A stretch of DNA of 64,000 nucleotides from contig SAUG01000026.1 in the NCBI GenBank assembly GCA_011316305.1, positions 62,001 to 126,000 of the forward strand. The letters run 5' to 3'. The stretch comes from Rusavskia elegans (lineage: Eukaryota > Ascomycota > Lecanoromycetes > Teloschistales > Teloschistaceae). Positions 1-11,338 of this stretch are shown in pieces. Below the pieces are notes generated by a model that worked only from the letters and a program-made list of their open reading frames with translations, did not search any database and had not been told where the DNA came from. Position numbers and translations under genes: made by a program. Each line of letters begins with the position of its first letter. Within the stretch, counting starts at the first letter, position 1.

Positions 1-1462
1 TCTAATTCCTTTCGCACTACGGTTCCTCACTGCTGGGCTACGCGCTAATGCACCACAAGAAGAATCTCGAGGTACATGCGCCGAGTGCATGTCGACAGTA
101 ATAGCTGTGGATGGATCGTCGGGATTGGAATGGATGCTACGTACGATATTGTCAGTATCTATGTGGAGTGGCGCCTGCGATTGAGAGCGAGATGACGTAG
201 CCTGCAAGGCGGACGACCCATTTGGCAGTTCTTCCGTCCAATCGGCAGGAGTCGGAGGTACGGGTGTGAGAGCGGTGCCGCTTCTAGGAGGTCTTCGAGA
301 CCTCGGAGCAGTAGTGGAGAGATGATCAGAAGACAGAGGCTCCGAAGACCTGTTCAGGCTCTGTGATCGGGCAGCTGTCGGTGGCGGGCCAGGAGGCGGG
401 GGCGGCAATGGCATGCCCGGTCCCCATGGACTCTGACTAGGTGACCGGCTGGTTGTACGTGACGACGGACCGCTGAGTCCTATACCCCCAGTAGACGCCG
501 CTCTCCGAGACGCTGGTGCCCTGGCTGCCGCTTCGGGATATGCTTCCGGGCTCTGCGCGAGAGCCTGAGCAGTGTTCACCTGTAAGGTATCGATGGCACT
601 TGCAGGCGCAGAAGTGTTCTGAGTCTTTGCTTTGGAGCCCAAGGTGGAAAGCAATCTTTCAGCATGCGTTTTCGACGAGGATCGCATGCGTGAGCCCGGG
701 GCATGACCAGCAGGAGGCGGAGGCGGGAAAGCTGGTGCGGCAGAAACATGGGTAATACCATCCGTCAAAGCGTACGGTTGTGAAGGGTGAGGTGACAACC
801 GACTTGAATAGCTGGAATTGAGGTCCGGAGACATCGTCGTGGCGGCGCTGACAGGAGTCGCATGTTGGGAGGGATCCGACGAAGGTGATATATTATCTGA
901 AGGCGATACATTATCACACGGATTGGATGGTGATTGTTCTTGGTTTTCATCTCGTCTTGGTGAGTACGGAGGAGGGGGAGAGGCAACGGGCTCTGCTTGC
1001 GTCAGCATCCGACCGCGCATGAATGGATGTTTGCTCGACTTTCGTACCGTCCGGGCCTAATAGTCGAGGAGCAAAACGGGCGAGTCTATTGGATTGACAT
1101 GGGTGTCTGGTTCTTGTGGCTTCTTCCAGAGGGCTTGATGTGGAACTGCGCAGCGGACCCCATTGCTGAGGGTTATAAGGAGCATTGAAAGTTGGCCGAC
1201 TCCTTGTCGCCATTGGTGACGAGCCTCCTGCCTCAGCGCTGCTGGACAGAGAGTAGGCGGACGAAGGATATGCCGAGAAGGGAGTGCTCAGGGAGGTCGT
1301 CGAAAGAGGGGTCTGGAGGCCTGACGGAATGGCCAGGTTTTGAGGATGAGGGCCAGCAAAGGTGGTGGTTAGAAGAGTTGGAAATTGACCGGCATGCCGA
1401 CGAGATGGTTGAGATGATGCTGGTGCCGGTGGAAGTGGAGGTTGGGGGCGTTGGGGATTCAT
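1..1462 (-). CDS. Pro/Ser-rich hypothetical protein, 3' end outside window
   Basis: Start ATG at 1460-1462 (protein begins MNPQRPQPP). Exon 1 is 1048-1462; a 55-nt intron 993-1047 has a GTACGA donor, a GCTGAC branch site and a GCAG acceptor; exon 2 runs 992 down to the window edge without a stop. Splicing restores a frame reading PPPPYSPRRDENQE straight after the junction, whereas the unspliced frame stops at 947. About 470 residues are visible. They are low complexity, dominated by Pro, Ser, Thr and Arg, with several poly-Pro runs (around 370-410 and 700-730 on the DNA) and no recognisable fold, transmembrane segment or signal peptide. Poly-Pro runs suggest SH3/WW/profilin-type contacts, but that is inference. 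The C-terminal part, where a domain could lie, is missing. Function not recognised. Confidence 0.6.
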
Positions 1463-2338
1463 TTCTCCTGAGGTCGAGATGGCCGCAAATGCGACCTGAA
1501 TGTTCAGTGGCTAAGGCATTGACGCTGGAAGGGGATGTGGTTCACAAAAGTGAAACCCAGCGAGCACTGGTGATGAAGTGGGATGGGGTATCAGGAAGTC
1601 GAGACGCATGGCTGGCAGGGAAGCTGCGGGACAAAGGCAGCCAAGCGCAGCCTCTTGAAGATACGGAGAGAGCGTGATTGGTGTGATGGCAGGTCAGCAC
1701 AGGTTCTTCAAGATCCGTCATGCAGCGACGCCTGCCACTGACCAAACGGACGAGGTTAGGCGTTGAAGGTGACAGCGAATAGACATGCGGCAGGCGTGCC
1801 ATATCTGGCATATCATTAATCGAGGGCGCTTAAAGAACCCCCTAGTTGATACCAAGCATTTCTAACAATAGACCTGACCACACCGAAAATGGGCGGAGAA
1901 TTGACCTCGACGGGACTGGAGTGACGACCAAAAGGGTCAGGAAATACCACTGAAGCCGCGATCATGTCGGAGCGGAGAATGCTTTGATATTGCAGTCTTC
2001 TCAATGCTCGATTTTCTATCTCATAGAGCAACAACAACACCTCCAGTAGCCACTCGAGTAAAGCATGGAGATGTTGCAAATGGGTGGGCCTCGCTAATTC
2101 TATCATACAAATCTATGGCCGAATCGATGTTGAGCTAGCAGATGATAAAATGCTAGACTAAGCCTGTCTAACAGTCAGAGCTGCGAGGCAAATAAATGAT
2201 TTGGAGCTGATGCGAAGCTCACCATCCGCAGCACAAAAAGGGGGACTGAGAGCATTGGTGTCTTTAGAAGGCGAACCCCTTACTCGAACGACCAACGCTC
2301 AGGTCTTCTGAATCGAAAGTGTTGCATGCAGCCGATCT
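1463..2338. other. Intergenic, no supported gene
   Basis: Promoter of the gene on the left and 3' region of pab1. Only short overlapping open frames on both strands without family resemblance; no repeat or structural RNA seen. Confidence 0.5.
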
Positions 2339-4938
2339 TCAGGAAGTCTTATTTGCTTCGCCATCTTCTTCGGCAGCAGGCTCGTCGGAAGATGCTACCT
2401 GGTTAGGTCCATAGATACCCGTTTCAATACCCTGAGTCTTCGCGTAGTCATTATACACTTTCAGAGCTTCGTTGACTTTGTCCCGTAATTTTTCCATGTC
2501 GTCAATCCTAGAGATGTCAGCATCCAGAAATCTCCCAGGAACAAATGGAAGCTCACAATGAAACCAACTCGGTAATGTCCATCTCCAAGAGCATACCCGT
2601 GATTTTTCCCGCAAGTTTCTCTCCCTGGAAAGTCAAGACTCTGGGGTAAAGCGCCTCACCAACCATTTGCTTTTGTTGGTTTGGAGGTGAGCTTAGAATA
2701 GTTTCGACCGCTGAGGATGGAGAGCCTGCCGGCATTGCCGCTGTTTGACCCGTAGGGCTTACCAAAGGTCGGGAAGTGGTGACATTGCCAGCGTGCGCTG
2801 TTATGGTCACCAATCCCCCCGATCCACCACGTGCAGGCTGACCGCTGTATTGAGGGCGACTGTCTCTCCCTCGCATACCTTGGACGTTCATCATCTGTTG
2901 TGGTGGCATGCCTTGGAAGCCCTGCATTCCCGCCATCTGTCCGCGGCCGCTCTGGCCTCCGCGACCGAGCTGCGCGGACACTTGGGCCAACGCCTGAGGA
3001 TAGCCCATCCCTGGGAAGCCACCAGGAGCTTGAGGCATGGCACCGAAGGGCATCTGGCCAGGAAGTCCGAAAGCGTTGGGTGGCAATTGTTGTGCTCCTC
3101 GACCGCCCTGCTGTCCTTGCATGCCGGGAAACGCTCCTGCTCGACTAGGTTGCATACCGGGAAGCATCATACCCTGCTGCGCCGCGAACGGCATCCCACC
3201 TCGACCAGCAGCATTGGGCCCCATCATACCTGGTTGCTGGCCAGGACCGTAGAACATCGCAGGCTGCATGAATTGCTGTATTTTCATCAGTATACATTCC
3301 TTGTTTTGGTGGCGACTATTGTATCACCTGTTGTGGCATGCCCGCTGCCGCCGCAGCCTGCTGCATCCGAATCTGGTTGCGCTGTTGGATACTCGCCTCG
3401 AGCTATGCAGGTGTCAGCTCTGATCGCACAGAATCTGGCCATGGGATACTGACCTGATTTTTGCGAACATCTTTTCTTTGTGCCAATGCCACGTATAGTG
3501 GCTTACCGTTGACCATCTTCTGGTTGAAATCGGTGACAGCTTTCGTTGCTTCATCCGGGTTGCTGAAGCACACGAAGCCAAACCCCTTGCTCTTGCCGAG
3601 TGGTTTTTTCACGGATTTATTCTCTTTCTTGACACCGTCTTCCTTTTCCTTTTCCTTTTCGTTTTCCTTCTCCTCCTCCTCCTCCTCCGGCTGCTCCTTC
3701 TCCTTATCTTCCTCATCCGCATTGCCATCCTTGTTCTCCTTTTCGTTCTCGCTGGAAGGAGAAACACTCCTATCTGATGGACCAGCATCACGCATGACCT
3801 TTGCGGAGGTGATATTCCCGGCGCTTGAGAAGATCTCACGCAACTTTTCGTCGTCGATGTCGTCATCCAAATTCTTGACGTACAGATTGACGCCTTGATA
3901 CTTGGAGACCTTTTCGGCACGGGCTGCCTCATGCTGCTTGCGGAGTTCTTCCTCACGTTCGTGTTTCTTCTGCGCTCGGCCAACGTACAAATTTTGTCCT
4001 TTGAAATCTTTGTCATGTAGTTCCTCGACAGCCTTTGAAGCGTCACCGTGCTTGATATAGTTGACGAATCCAAAGCCGCGGTTTTTATCTCCATCTCGGG
4101 CGATGGATGCAGATGTAATCTCACCATATTTTTCGAACAGCGCGCGGAACTCCTCGTCAGTGGTCTCAGACTCGATATTCTTGACATAGATGTTAGTGAA
4201 ATTAGCCTTCATTTCATCGAACTTGCTGTCCCGGTCTTTCCTTGGGATATGGTGCCCGACGAACACTTTCTTCTCGTTCAGAAGCATGCCGTTGACGTGC
4301 TTGATCGCGTTTGTGGCGGCCTCGCCCGTCTCATAATGCACAAACCCATACCCTCTGGAATTGCCAAATTCATCCTGTGCGACTTTGCAACTCAGAATGT
4401 TACCGAACGCGGCGAAGGTGTCGTGCAAGGCCTTATTGTCGATTGCAGTGTCCAAATTCTTGATGAAGACATTACCTTGACCAGTTTTACGCAACGCGGG
4501 GTCGCGCTGTGACCACATGATGCGGCATGGGCGGCCCTTGATGATGGTGTAGTTGAGTTCTTCGAGAGCTCGCTCGCCATCCGCTGTGTTGTTGTAATTC
4601 ACGTAGGCGTAACCGAGGGAACGACGGGTGACTGCGTCGCGACAGACACGGATGGAAGCGACTTGGCCGATGGATGAGAAAAGCTCAAAGAGCATAGCTT
4701 CCGTGACTGCAGGATCCAGCTCCCCAACATAGAGGGAAGCGGAATGAGGTTGATTCCCCCCACCTGGAGCTGCTGAGCTTGGGGTCTGGATAGCATCCGT
4801 GTCGGTGGGTGACTGAACGTTGGTGTTGATTGCAGTCCCATTGGCAGTTGCACCATTTAGTCCAGTATTCGGCTGATCGTCGATGGATAGCTTCTCCAGC
4901 GATGGCGGAGCGGGTCCGTTGGCCACCTCGGCAGACAT
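2339..4938 (-). CDS. pab1: Polyadenylate-binding protein Pab1
   Basis: Cytoplasmic/nuclear poly(A)-tail binding protein that acts in translation initiation, deadenylation control and mRNA export. Four exons: 3454-4938, 3328-3402, 2557-3275, 2339-2507; introns of 51, 52 and 49 nt. Phases fit and give 815 residues. Four RRMs are visible: RRM1 from about residue 68 (SLYVGELDP), RRM2 (GNVFIKNLD), RRM3 (TNIYVKNIE) and RRM4 (VNLYVKNLD). RRM4 is split by a Lys/Glu-rich insert of about 60 residues before its RNP1 ([10 protein letters not shown]). A Gly/Met/Gln/Pro-rich linker follows, then a C-terminal MLLE/PABC domain whose KITGMLLEM helix is interrupted by intron 3 (ELVSL|IDD). The start MSAEVANGP was chosen because family proteins start there; the frame stays open upstream to 5262 but that part does not look like PABP. 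The insert in RRM4 is known from other moulds. Confidence 0.97.
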
Positions 4939-5914
4939 GATGACGAAGCTATTCTCGCAGGTCAGACTTGGCTTGTTTTGTCGTCGTGCGGTAGCGAAGA
5001 GTGGAATGTGGGCAGGTCTGACGCACGAAGAGCTCGAGTAGAACCGAAGTGATGGTGGGACAAGTGAAGGATAGTGTTGCCTTGAATACGATCTGTCAGC
5101 ATACGATAACATCACTGATGATCGAGACCTGCTGGATGTTAAAGCCAGAAGGGCTGGACTTACTGTATGAGTATCGTTCCCGGACGTTTTCCTTATTTTC
5201 AACTTTTTTTCTATTGTTACGAGGGTTTTCTGGTAGGGGAGGGTGCAATCGCGAGACAACACTTGATCGAATGTCCGACAAAGGAAGTGGAGGATGTAGA
5301 TGGATATTCAAAGAAGTCGCTGCTGGTAAAAACGGCGGAAAGGTCCTGAAAGGAAATTCTGCTAGCGCGGAACTTTGTCATTACGGACTACGGTGGGAAA
5401 GAGCGACGCAATGGGCAATCCTGTGTCACCCTTCCCTTTTTCACCAGTCATTATTATTGTTGCAGGACGTCCACTCTATAGAGCGCATCTCGATCCTCTA
5501 AGACTGTTCCGTATATTTCTCCGTGCAATCAGGTGAAGAACTTACTTTGTGAGTATGTTATGGGCCGGTCATCGTTGAATAGTCCAGCATCTCACGTCGT
5601 TCTTGCTACAAATTTCTTGTACTCTTCTGTAGCTCTTTCCATCTTACAATACAAATTACATTGCTTGATGCACCCAGCTGACCGCCCGAACAATACTAAC
5701 TGAGCGCGCTACGTATGAAGTCCAGAAATGAAGACTGGTGACGCGAACGTTACCGATGGGTTGAAGTACGCCGTCCATGCATCGACAAACGCTTACATCA
5801 TCAGACGGTATGAAACATTGGAACCAAACGATCGTTGGAAGTATTACGCCGGGTGCCGTCGCCTCGTCATCATCTTACAACAGGAAAAAGTGCTTGCCCA
5901 GAGCCCCATGGCTG
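4939..5914. other. Intergenic between pab1 and the WD40 gene
   Basis: pab1 promoter and leader plus 3' region of the upstream minus-strand gene. Apart from the A-rich tract at 5187-5213 there is no supported gene; open frames here are short and mutually overlapping. Confidence 0.5.
5187..5213 (-). promoter_or_regulatory. A-rich tract upstream of pab1
   Basis: On the minus strand this stretch is A-rich (AATAGAAAAAAAGTTG and flanks), about 250-275 nt upstream of the pab1 start. PABP mRNAs in several eukaryotes carry A-rich 5' leaders that bind PABP and repress their own translation. That this tract lies in the transcribed leader and works so here is inference. Confidence 0.3.
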
Positions 5915-8128
5915 TCATGAGGGCGCCGGAGTCGGCGGATTCGAGAACGCTTCTTGCTTCGGCTGAGGACGCAAACCTATAATGGAGATCTTGGTGTACC
6001 CGATTAGTTCACGGGTTCTTTTGCGGAAGAGGGTTTCGAGAGCGATAAATATTACCTGGCTTCCAAGTCCATACGCTAATCTCCTGCCGTCAACGTCCCA
6101 GCTCAAGCTGTGAGTAGCCGTTTCGTCCTCCTCTCCAATCCCACTATCTCCATCCATGAATACGCCGCCGTTACGGTCTTCTCCCCTGTTGCCGAATCCT
6201 GTGCCTGACAAGGTCGGAGTAGGGTCCCTATGCCAGACAGCCTTGGGCATGCCCCCTGTCGCTGCAGTCCAATACAACACTCGATTGCCATTTGCTGCCG
6301 CAAGAAGATGTCCATCCGGCGTAAAGCGAATGGCCATTGGCGGGCTCGGATGACCAGAATGGAGCGAATGCAGCATGGACAAAGTGAAGGTATCCCAGAT
6401 GCAGATATTACCGTCAAGTGATGAAGTTGCAAGCCGCCGGGGAGAAGTAGGAAGGTGCAACGGTGGGTTGGGAATTGGTTCGAAGGCGACATCAGTAATC
6501 ACTGCATCATGGGCTGTCGTTGTGAGGTATTGCCCGTTAAGACTCAAGACTGCCAGGGTCGCCGAGTCTTCGGCTGCAATTGCGGCAGTCTGAGTTGCCG
6601 GGTCATAGCGAGCGTAGGTCCAATTGCGGTTGTGATCAGACTCAGGCACAGCATGGTTTTGGAAGGAAAGATTATTATGCGGGTCGACAAAACATTCGGC
6701 AACAAGAGAGTGACCGCAGACTAGGAATTTGTGGTCGTCATACCAGGCCGCGTCAGCTGCGATCTGATCGAGGTGGAAAGCCGGTATTGCTTGTGAAGAC
6801 TGTATATCCCAGACTGTCAGCGCGCTCGAACCAGCTCCTGAAGATGTGATTCCTAGCAAATGCGTCCCCGAAGGATTCCACCTGAAGGTGATGAGCATGT
6901 CCTGCGTGGCCGTAAGGTTATCCCTCGATTTTCCATGTTTGGACCACAAAGACACCTCTCCAGCTTGGTCCGTGTCGTCAGTTTGTGTCGCGAGTGCTAA
7001 AATTTCTCCATCGGGACTCCAGGACATCGCAGTCACGGAGGATTCGTCGCCTTGTTCCAGGATATCGACGTATGGGTAGTTGGGGCTAGGACGGTTTTGA
7101 GGCGCATCCCAGGATTTAGTGACGGTCCATATACGGCATAGCGCATCTCCGGCGACGGCCAACAGCAGTGGATCGGTGGGACTCCAAGCGGTATGCAACA
7201 CGTTTCCTTGCGGCACCGTGAGAACGCTTGTTTCGGGTCCTAGCTCGGTAACTTTGTCACTCTGCACACCCACACTCGGCCCATTCGTCAGGATCATGCG
7301 AGGCTCGTCAGGCTCAGGCGCATCATCATCCACATCCATGCTAGCCCCTTCCGCCGCTGTCTGGCCTTGGTCTGCCGGTGATCCCACTGGAGACTTGGGC
7401 TCTGGTGGCTCATGCTGCGCGAATCCATTCTGGCGGTCGTCGAAGTCCATGCTATCGTGGTCTCTGGGTTCGCCGTTGACCGTGGCATGTTCAGTGTTGC
7501 TGTTCGTTGCAGTCCCATTACTCCGTCGGTTTCGTTTTACGGCCGGTGTTGAGGTTGCAAGTTCCAGATTTAGACTATTTATCGTTGAGATTTCCCGTCC
7601 ATGTTTGCGGGATCGCGGGGAACCTCGTGATCTGCCAGTAGTGCTCTCATCTTGGCTCCCGTCAACATTGGAGGAGGATTTTGCTCGTCCAGCCTCAGGA
7701 TCCAGAAATGATGGCGGTAAAAAATGGTTTCCACTCTGCTGCAAATCAAAGACGGATAGGAGAAGGAATGGATTTGGTAGCATACCTGGCTGATCGATTT
7801 CTCGATCTCGTAGTATTGGATGCCTTTCTGTACCAAGCGAACTAGAGCGTGTGTTTTGGTTTCTTGGGCGTATGGCAAACTCTGTGGATCTTGAATCCAG
7901 TCACGCTGCAACTTCACAGCGGCTTCACTATGCCCTGCGCCATTCATCAGTATCTTAGGTTCCTGTCTATCACTCCATTTATTTCTTACCTGATTCTTGA
8001 AGATACCTTCGCAACAGGCGATTAGGTTAGCAAGCGAAGGAGTTGGTGCTCGACGACAGCGCAAACAAGCCGACTGACCTCCATATTAAGTAATTGACGT
8101 GGTTCGATGTCAATCGAGCGGCGTCCAT
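5915..8128 (-). CDS. sif2: LisH-WD40 corepressor subunit, TBL1/Sif2 type
   Basis: Expected subunit of a Set3/Hos2-type (SMRT/N-CoR-like) histone deacetylase complex in the nucleus. Exons: 8079-8128, 7990-8006 (17 nt), 7786-7934 and 5915-7738; introns 72, 55 and 47 nt. The phases (2, 1, 0) give 679 residues. Splicing builds a LisH motif in residues 4-40 (LTSNHVNYLIWR, YLQESG, HSEAAVKLQRDW) followed by the usual ALVRLVQKGIQYYEIEKS helix; no unspliced frame contains it. A disordered Ser/Arg/Asp-rich linker follows, then WD40 blades from about residue 240 to the end (for example LHTAWSPTDP, VTAMSWSPDGEILA, LATSSLDGNICIWD). The last acceptor is a tandem CAGCAG, so one Gln may be optional. S. cerevisiae Sif2 and human TBL1 have the same architecture. 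The family is certain; the complex is inferred from the family. Confidence 0.92.
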
Positions 8129-8845
8129 GCTGAAATCGAGCTGCAGCCTCGTAAAGCATGCGATGCAAGAGTAGCGAGATAGCAACCGAGGTAGACAATT
8201 GATAGTCTTCGGTGTCAGTCCTGATCGGGGTGCAAAATGATGGAAGAGTCAGCGGGCTGACACGTTGGAGCCTTGGAGGAGGAGTATTAGACGCAGCGTC
8301 AAGCATGTGGGCCGATGTGAAATGTAGCATGGATCCTGATGCGGAACGAACGCAGAAGAAGCGTCAAGTTCTGGCAGGACTATTTTAGTGCCCGAGGTCT
8401 GATGCACGAATCAAAAAGCCGCATTGTTGGAGATCTCTGGGGGATTCCGGACTTTGCTCCTCCAGGTGTCTAGGTTCAAATATGTCTGCAACCCTCAGCG
8501 GTTTTGGGGAATTGTGTTCAAAGCATATGTTCATCTTCGAGCCAATGGACGTCAATGTGCTGGGTGGTAGGTTACACAGCCATAATTGCTGTAGATATTG
8601 TGCACTCTGTCGAACCTTAAGGGTCTCAACGTGCCGGCCCACATCGGTTTCTGGAATTCACTCTGATTGGCTGCCGCTGTTTGGCGTTGTTAGCGGGTCG
8701 GCAAGCTTATTATTATAATTGGTACTCCGTACCAGAGGCAGGCACGAGTCACGGGTCAGATCCCTCCAAGGCAGCAAAGTACTCTGGCAGAGTAAGAAAA
8801 TGTATTGAAACGTTTGGATACCTTCATGCATTGCTGTTCTTTACA
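8129..8845. promoter_or_regulatory. Shared divergent promoter region
   Basis: 717 bp between the starts of the WD40 gene (minus) and the TMEM115-like gene (plus). Contains a CCAAT-like stretch near 8669 (GATTGGCTG, reverse CCAAT) but no supported gene. Confidence 0.4.
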
Positions 8846-9964
8846 ATGCAGTGGCGCGTTAACATCCCACCTCTTACACGGGTTCTCCTGGCGCTGCTCG
8901 TCGCCTTTTCCGTCAGCTACCAGGCTCTGCGCTATGGCCTGGATTACACCGCTGGCCATTACCTGGCCCTGATTCCGCAATGGGCTTTGTTCACTCCATG
9001 GGTCTATTTCACGGCGACATACTCCGAGCAGAACGTTGTGACTATCCTGATCGCTGGCGCGACCATTTTCTATGGCGGGAAATACCTCGAACGCGCCTGG
9101 GGCTCGCGGGAATTTGGAAAGTTCATCCTCTTGGTCACATTGTTGCCGAATTTCGTCGCTTCCTTAATCTACGTCTTATCGTTTGCTATCAGCCAAAATG
9201 ACAGTCTGGCGTAAGTGCTGATCTAAGCCCATTTCTCCGAAGGTGCAGGAGTTGTCTACTGACCTTCCTGTAGTCTAGTCGTCATTCAAGGCTCAGTGGC
9301 ACTGCAAGGCGCTTTCCTTGTTGCATTCAAGCAGCTGGTACCGGAACACACTGTTACCCTACTTAAAGGCGCCGTTAAGATCCGCGTCAAACACTTCCCG
9401 TCCGTTTTTCTCGCTGCGAACACACTCTCAGGCATCATCTTGGGGACCGATACAGCACTCGTCCTGGCTTGGGTTGGTTTCATGACCAGCTGGACGTATT
9501 TGAGATTCTACAAGAGGCAACCCGACTTATCGACTGCTGGAACTGGTGATAATCAGCTGCGCGGCGATGCGTCCGAGACCTTTGCTTTCGCCTCTTTCTG
9601 GCCTGATGCGATCCAGCCTCCAATATCAGCCATGGCCGATGGTGTTTACAATGCTCTGGTTGCTGTGCGTGTTTGCACCCCCTTCAGCGCCGAAGATGTG
9701 GAATTAGGCAATGAACAGGCAACGGCGAGAGGAGAAGGGGGCCTCCCGAATCTCTTGAACAATGGCGTGGGTAGAGCTGGTAGAAACAAGCAAGAGGATG
9801 CAGAGCGCAGGCGCGCATTGGCTCTCAAAGCATTAGACCAACGATTACATGCTGCAAGCACCCACAATAAGCAGCCGTTGTCGGCTCCCAGCTCAGTAGT
9901 CCCCAGCGCAACAGCTGATCCTACAACTTCCGTGGACGGGACGCCCGGACGAACTCAAGCTTAA
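8846..9964 (+). CDS. TMEM115/DUF1751 rhomboid-like integral membrane protein
   Basis: Two exons, 8846-9210 and 9274-9964, with a 63-nt intron (GTAAGT donor, CTGTAG acceptor); 351 residues. The start MQWRVNIPPLTR was chosen because the first membrane helix (VLLALLVAFSVSYQALRY) follows directly; the frame is open upstream but is not family-like. Further hydrophobic helices cover about residues 45-250 (FTPWVYFTATYSEQNVV, GKFILLVTLLPNFVASLIYVL, ALVLAWVGFMTSWTYLRFY), including the conserved YGGKYLERAWGS loop. A polar, Ser/Thr/Arg-rich cytosolic tail of about 110 residues ends the protein. The family (yeast YOL107W, human TMEM115) is a pseudo-rhomboid of the Golgi implicated in retrograde transport and glycosylation. 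It has no catalytic rhomboid dyad by family definition. Confidence 0.88.
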
Positions 9965-10423
9965 GCTTTCACAATCCAGGAGCAGTTCCCGACCTCTGCC
10001 GTGGTGTGGAGTGCGTGAGCAACTCCATACAGCTTGGGACTTCTGATTAGTACATTTGACACTTCGATCGGCTGTCAGCAGTGACATCAGACTGCTGTTG
10101 CTACAGGCAGGTCGGATAGCATTAATCAGCATCAAGATTAAAGCCGGCTTTACGGTTTTGGAGATCAATACCATCCAATGAGTTGGTTACTTGCATTCGA
10201 CGGCTCGATATCCCGGCAGGCACCATCGTGATCTTCATCCAGCAGTTGACATCATGATGTCGAAACCGACCATTACGTCAATGCTAGGCTACAGGACCTT
10301 TCGACATATAATGCGTGAGCGTGTCCAAACTGGACCGACCCGTCACACCATCCATCCATCAGCAGAGAACAATCTATCGATACTTCAAAATCAGACCTAG
10401 CAAGCTCAATCATCGTTTATACC
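9965..10423. other. Intergenic, no supported gene
   Basis: 3' region of the TMEM115-like gene and promoter of con-10. Only short open frames. Confidence 0.5.
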
Positions 10424-10704
10424 ATGGCAGATAACTCCAACCCCGGCAATTTCGCCAACCGCCCCAAGGAGGAGGTTAAAGCAGCCGCTCAAAAGGGGGC
10501 AGAGACTGGTGGATTCGGTACCATGGAGCCAGACAAGCAGGTATAATCACGACCAAGGATCCTACCGTTATCTTCAGCACCGGCCTCGCTAACGCAAAGC
10601 AGAAAGATATTGCATCTCAGGGTGGCCAGGCATCCAGCGGTTCATTCGAGAAGGGAAGCGAGGCTGCCAAAGAAGCTGGCCGCAAAGGAGGACAGTCTTC
10701 TTAG
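10424..10704 (+). CDS. con-10: Conidiation-specific protein 10 (KGG-repeat stress protein)
   Basis: A small two-exon gene: 10424-10540 and 10603-10704, with a 62-nt intron (GTATAA donor, GCTAACG branch, AAAGCAG acceptor), giving 72 residues. The protein starts MADNSNPGNFANRPKEEV and carries stress-type KGG/GGF blocks: AAQKGAETGGFGTM, then DIASQGGQASSGSFEKGSE, and ends in KEAGRKGGQSS. It matches the layout of Neurospora con-10 (family of about 80 residues), a hydrophilic protein induced in conidiation and by stress and light, related to bacterial KGG stress proteins. Its molecular role is not well defined; desiccation or stress protection of spores is the usual inference. Neither exon alone forms a long open frame, so an ORF scan misses it. 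Confidence 0.93.
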
Positions 10705-11338
10705 ATGTAGCCAGGGGCCGTTACCGACATGGAAAGACTGGGGACAGTTCGATGAGCACATGCAGGATGTCTGATCAGCTGGTATGCTGCTATATCCTGT
10801 CTTTCCAAGTTAGAGCCATAAGGGATAACTAGCCATTGGATCAAATTGAAGTGCAATGTATCTTTGTCTAGAAGGTACCTTACCCAGTCTTCAATACCTC
10901 GTGGCTCGTATGGTGCTACCCAAACTCCAAGGCACTAGAGGGGCTTAACCCCACAATTCGCATAAAAACGGCTTGCAACAGGCGCTGTGTAACCTAATAA
11001 TGGCATATCTACTCTGTAGAGTAGATTGATCAACAAACTGTTCCTTGGCACCTTCCGACCGATACCTTACGGTCTGTCCAATATAGGTGCCTCAATCAAC
11101 AGTTCACTACAACATAGACTAGCTTGCAATCACTTACTCCAGGGCACTGATGATACCACGAGGGACAGCCTTCCATTCTTGGCACGCTTACACAACATGA
11201 ATGCGGTGCGCTACACAATGATTACTTCGCGAGACAGGGATCATAAGGCAAACGGGCAGCTTATCGATAAACCTTGACAGCTACCGAAAAAAAAATCTCG
11301 AGGCCTTCAGGTTTTGCCCTCTGAGAAGTGACTCCACA
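10705..11338. other. Intergenic, no supported gene
   Basis: Between con-10 and rrp12, both plus strand. AT-richer than its neighbours; an A-run at about 11286-11295 lies shortly upstream of the rrp12 start. Nothing else seen. Confidence 0.5.

Noticed and set aside
3403..5262. Pab1 start at 5262 (619-codon frame)
   Set aside because: The extra N-terminus is not family-like, while MSAEVANGP at 4938 matches known PABP starts; the frame also runs into intron 1 at its 3' end.
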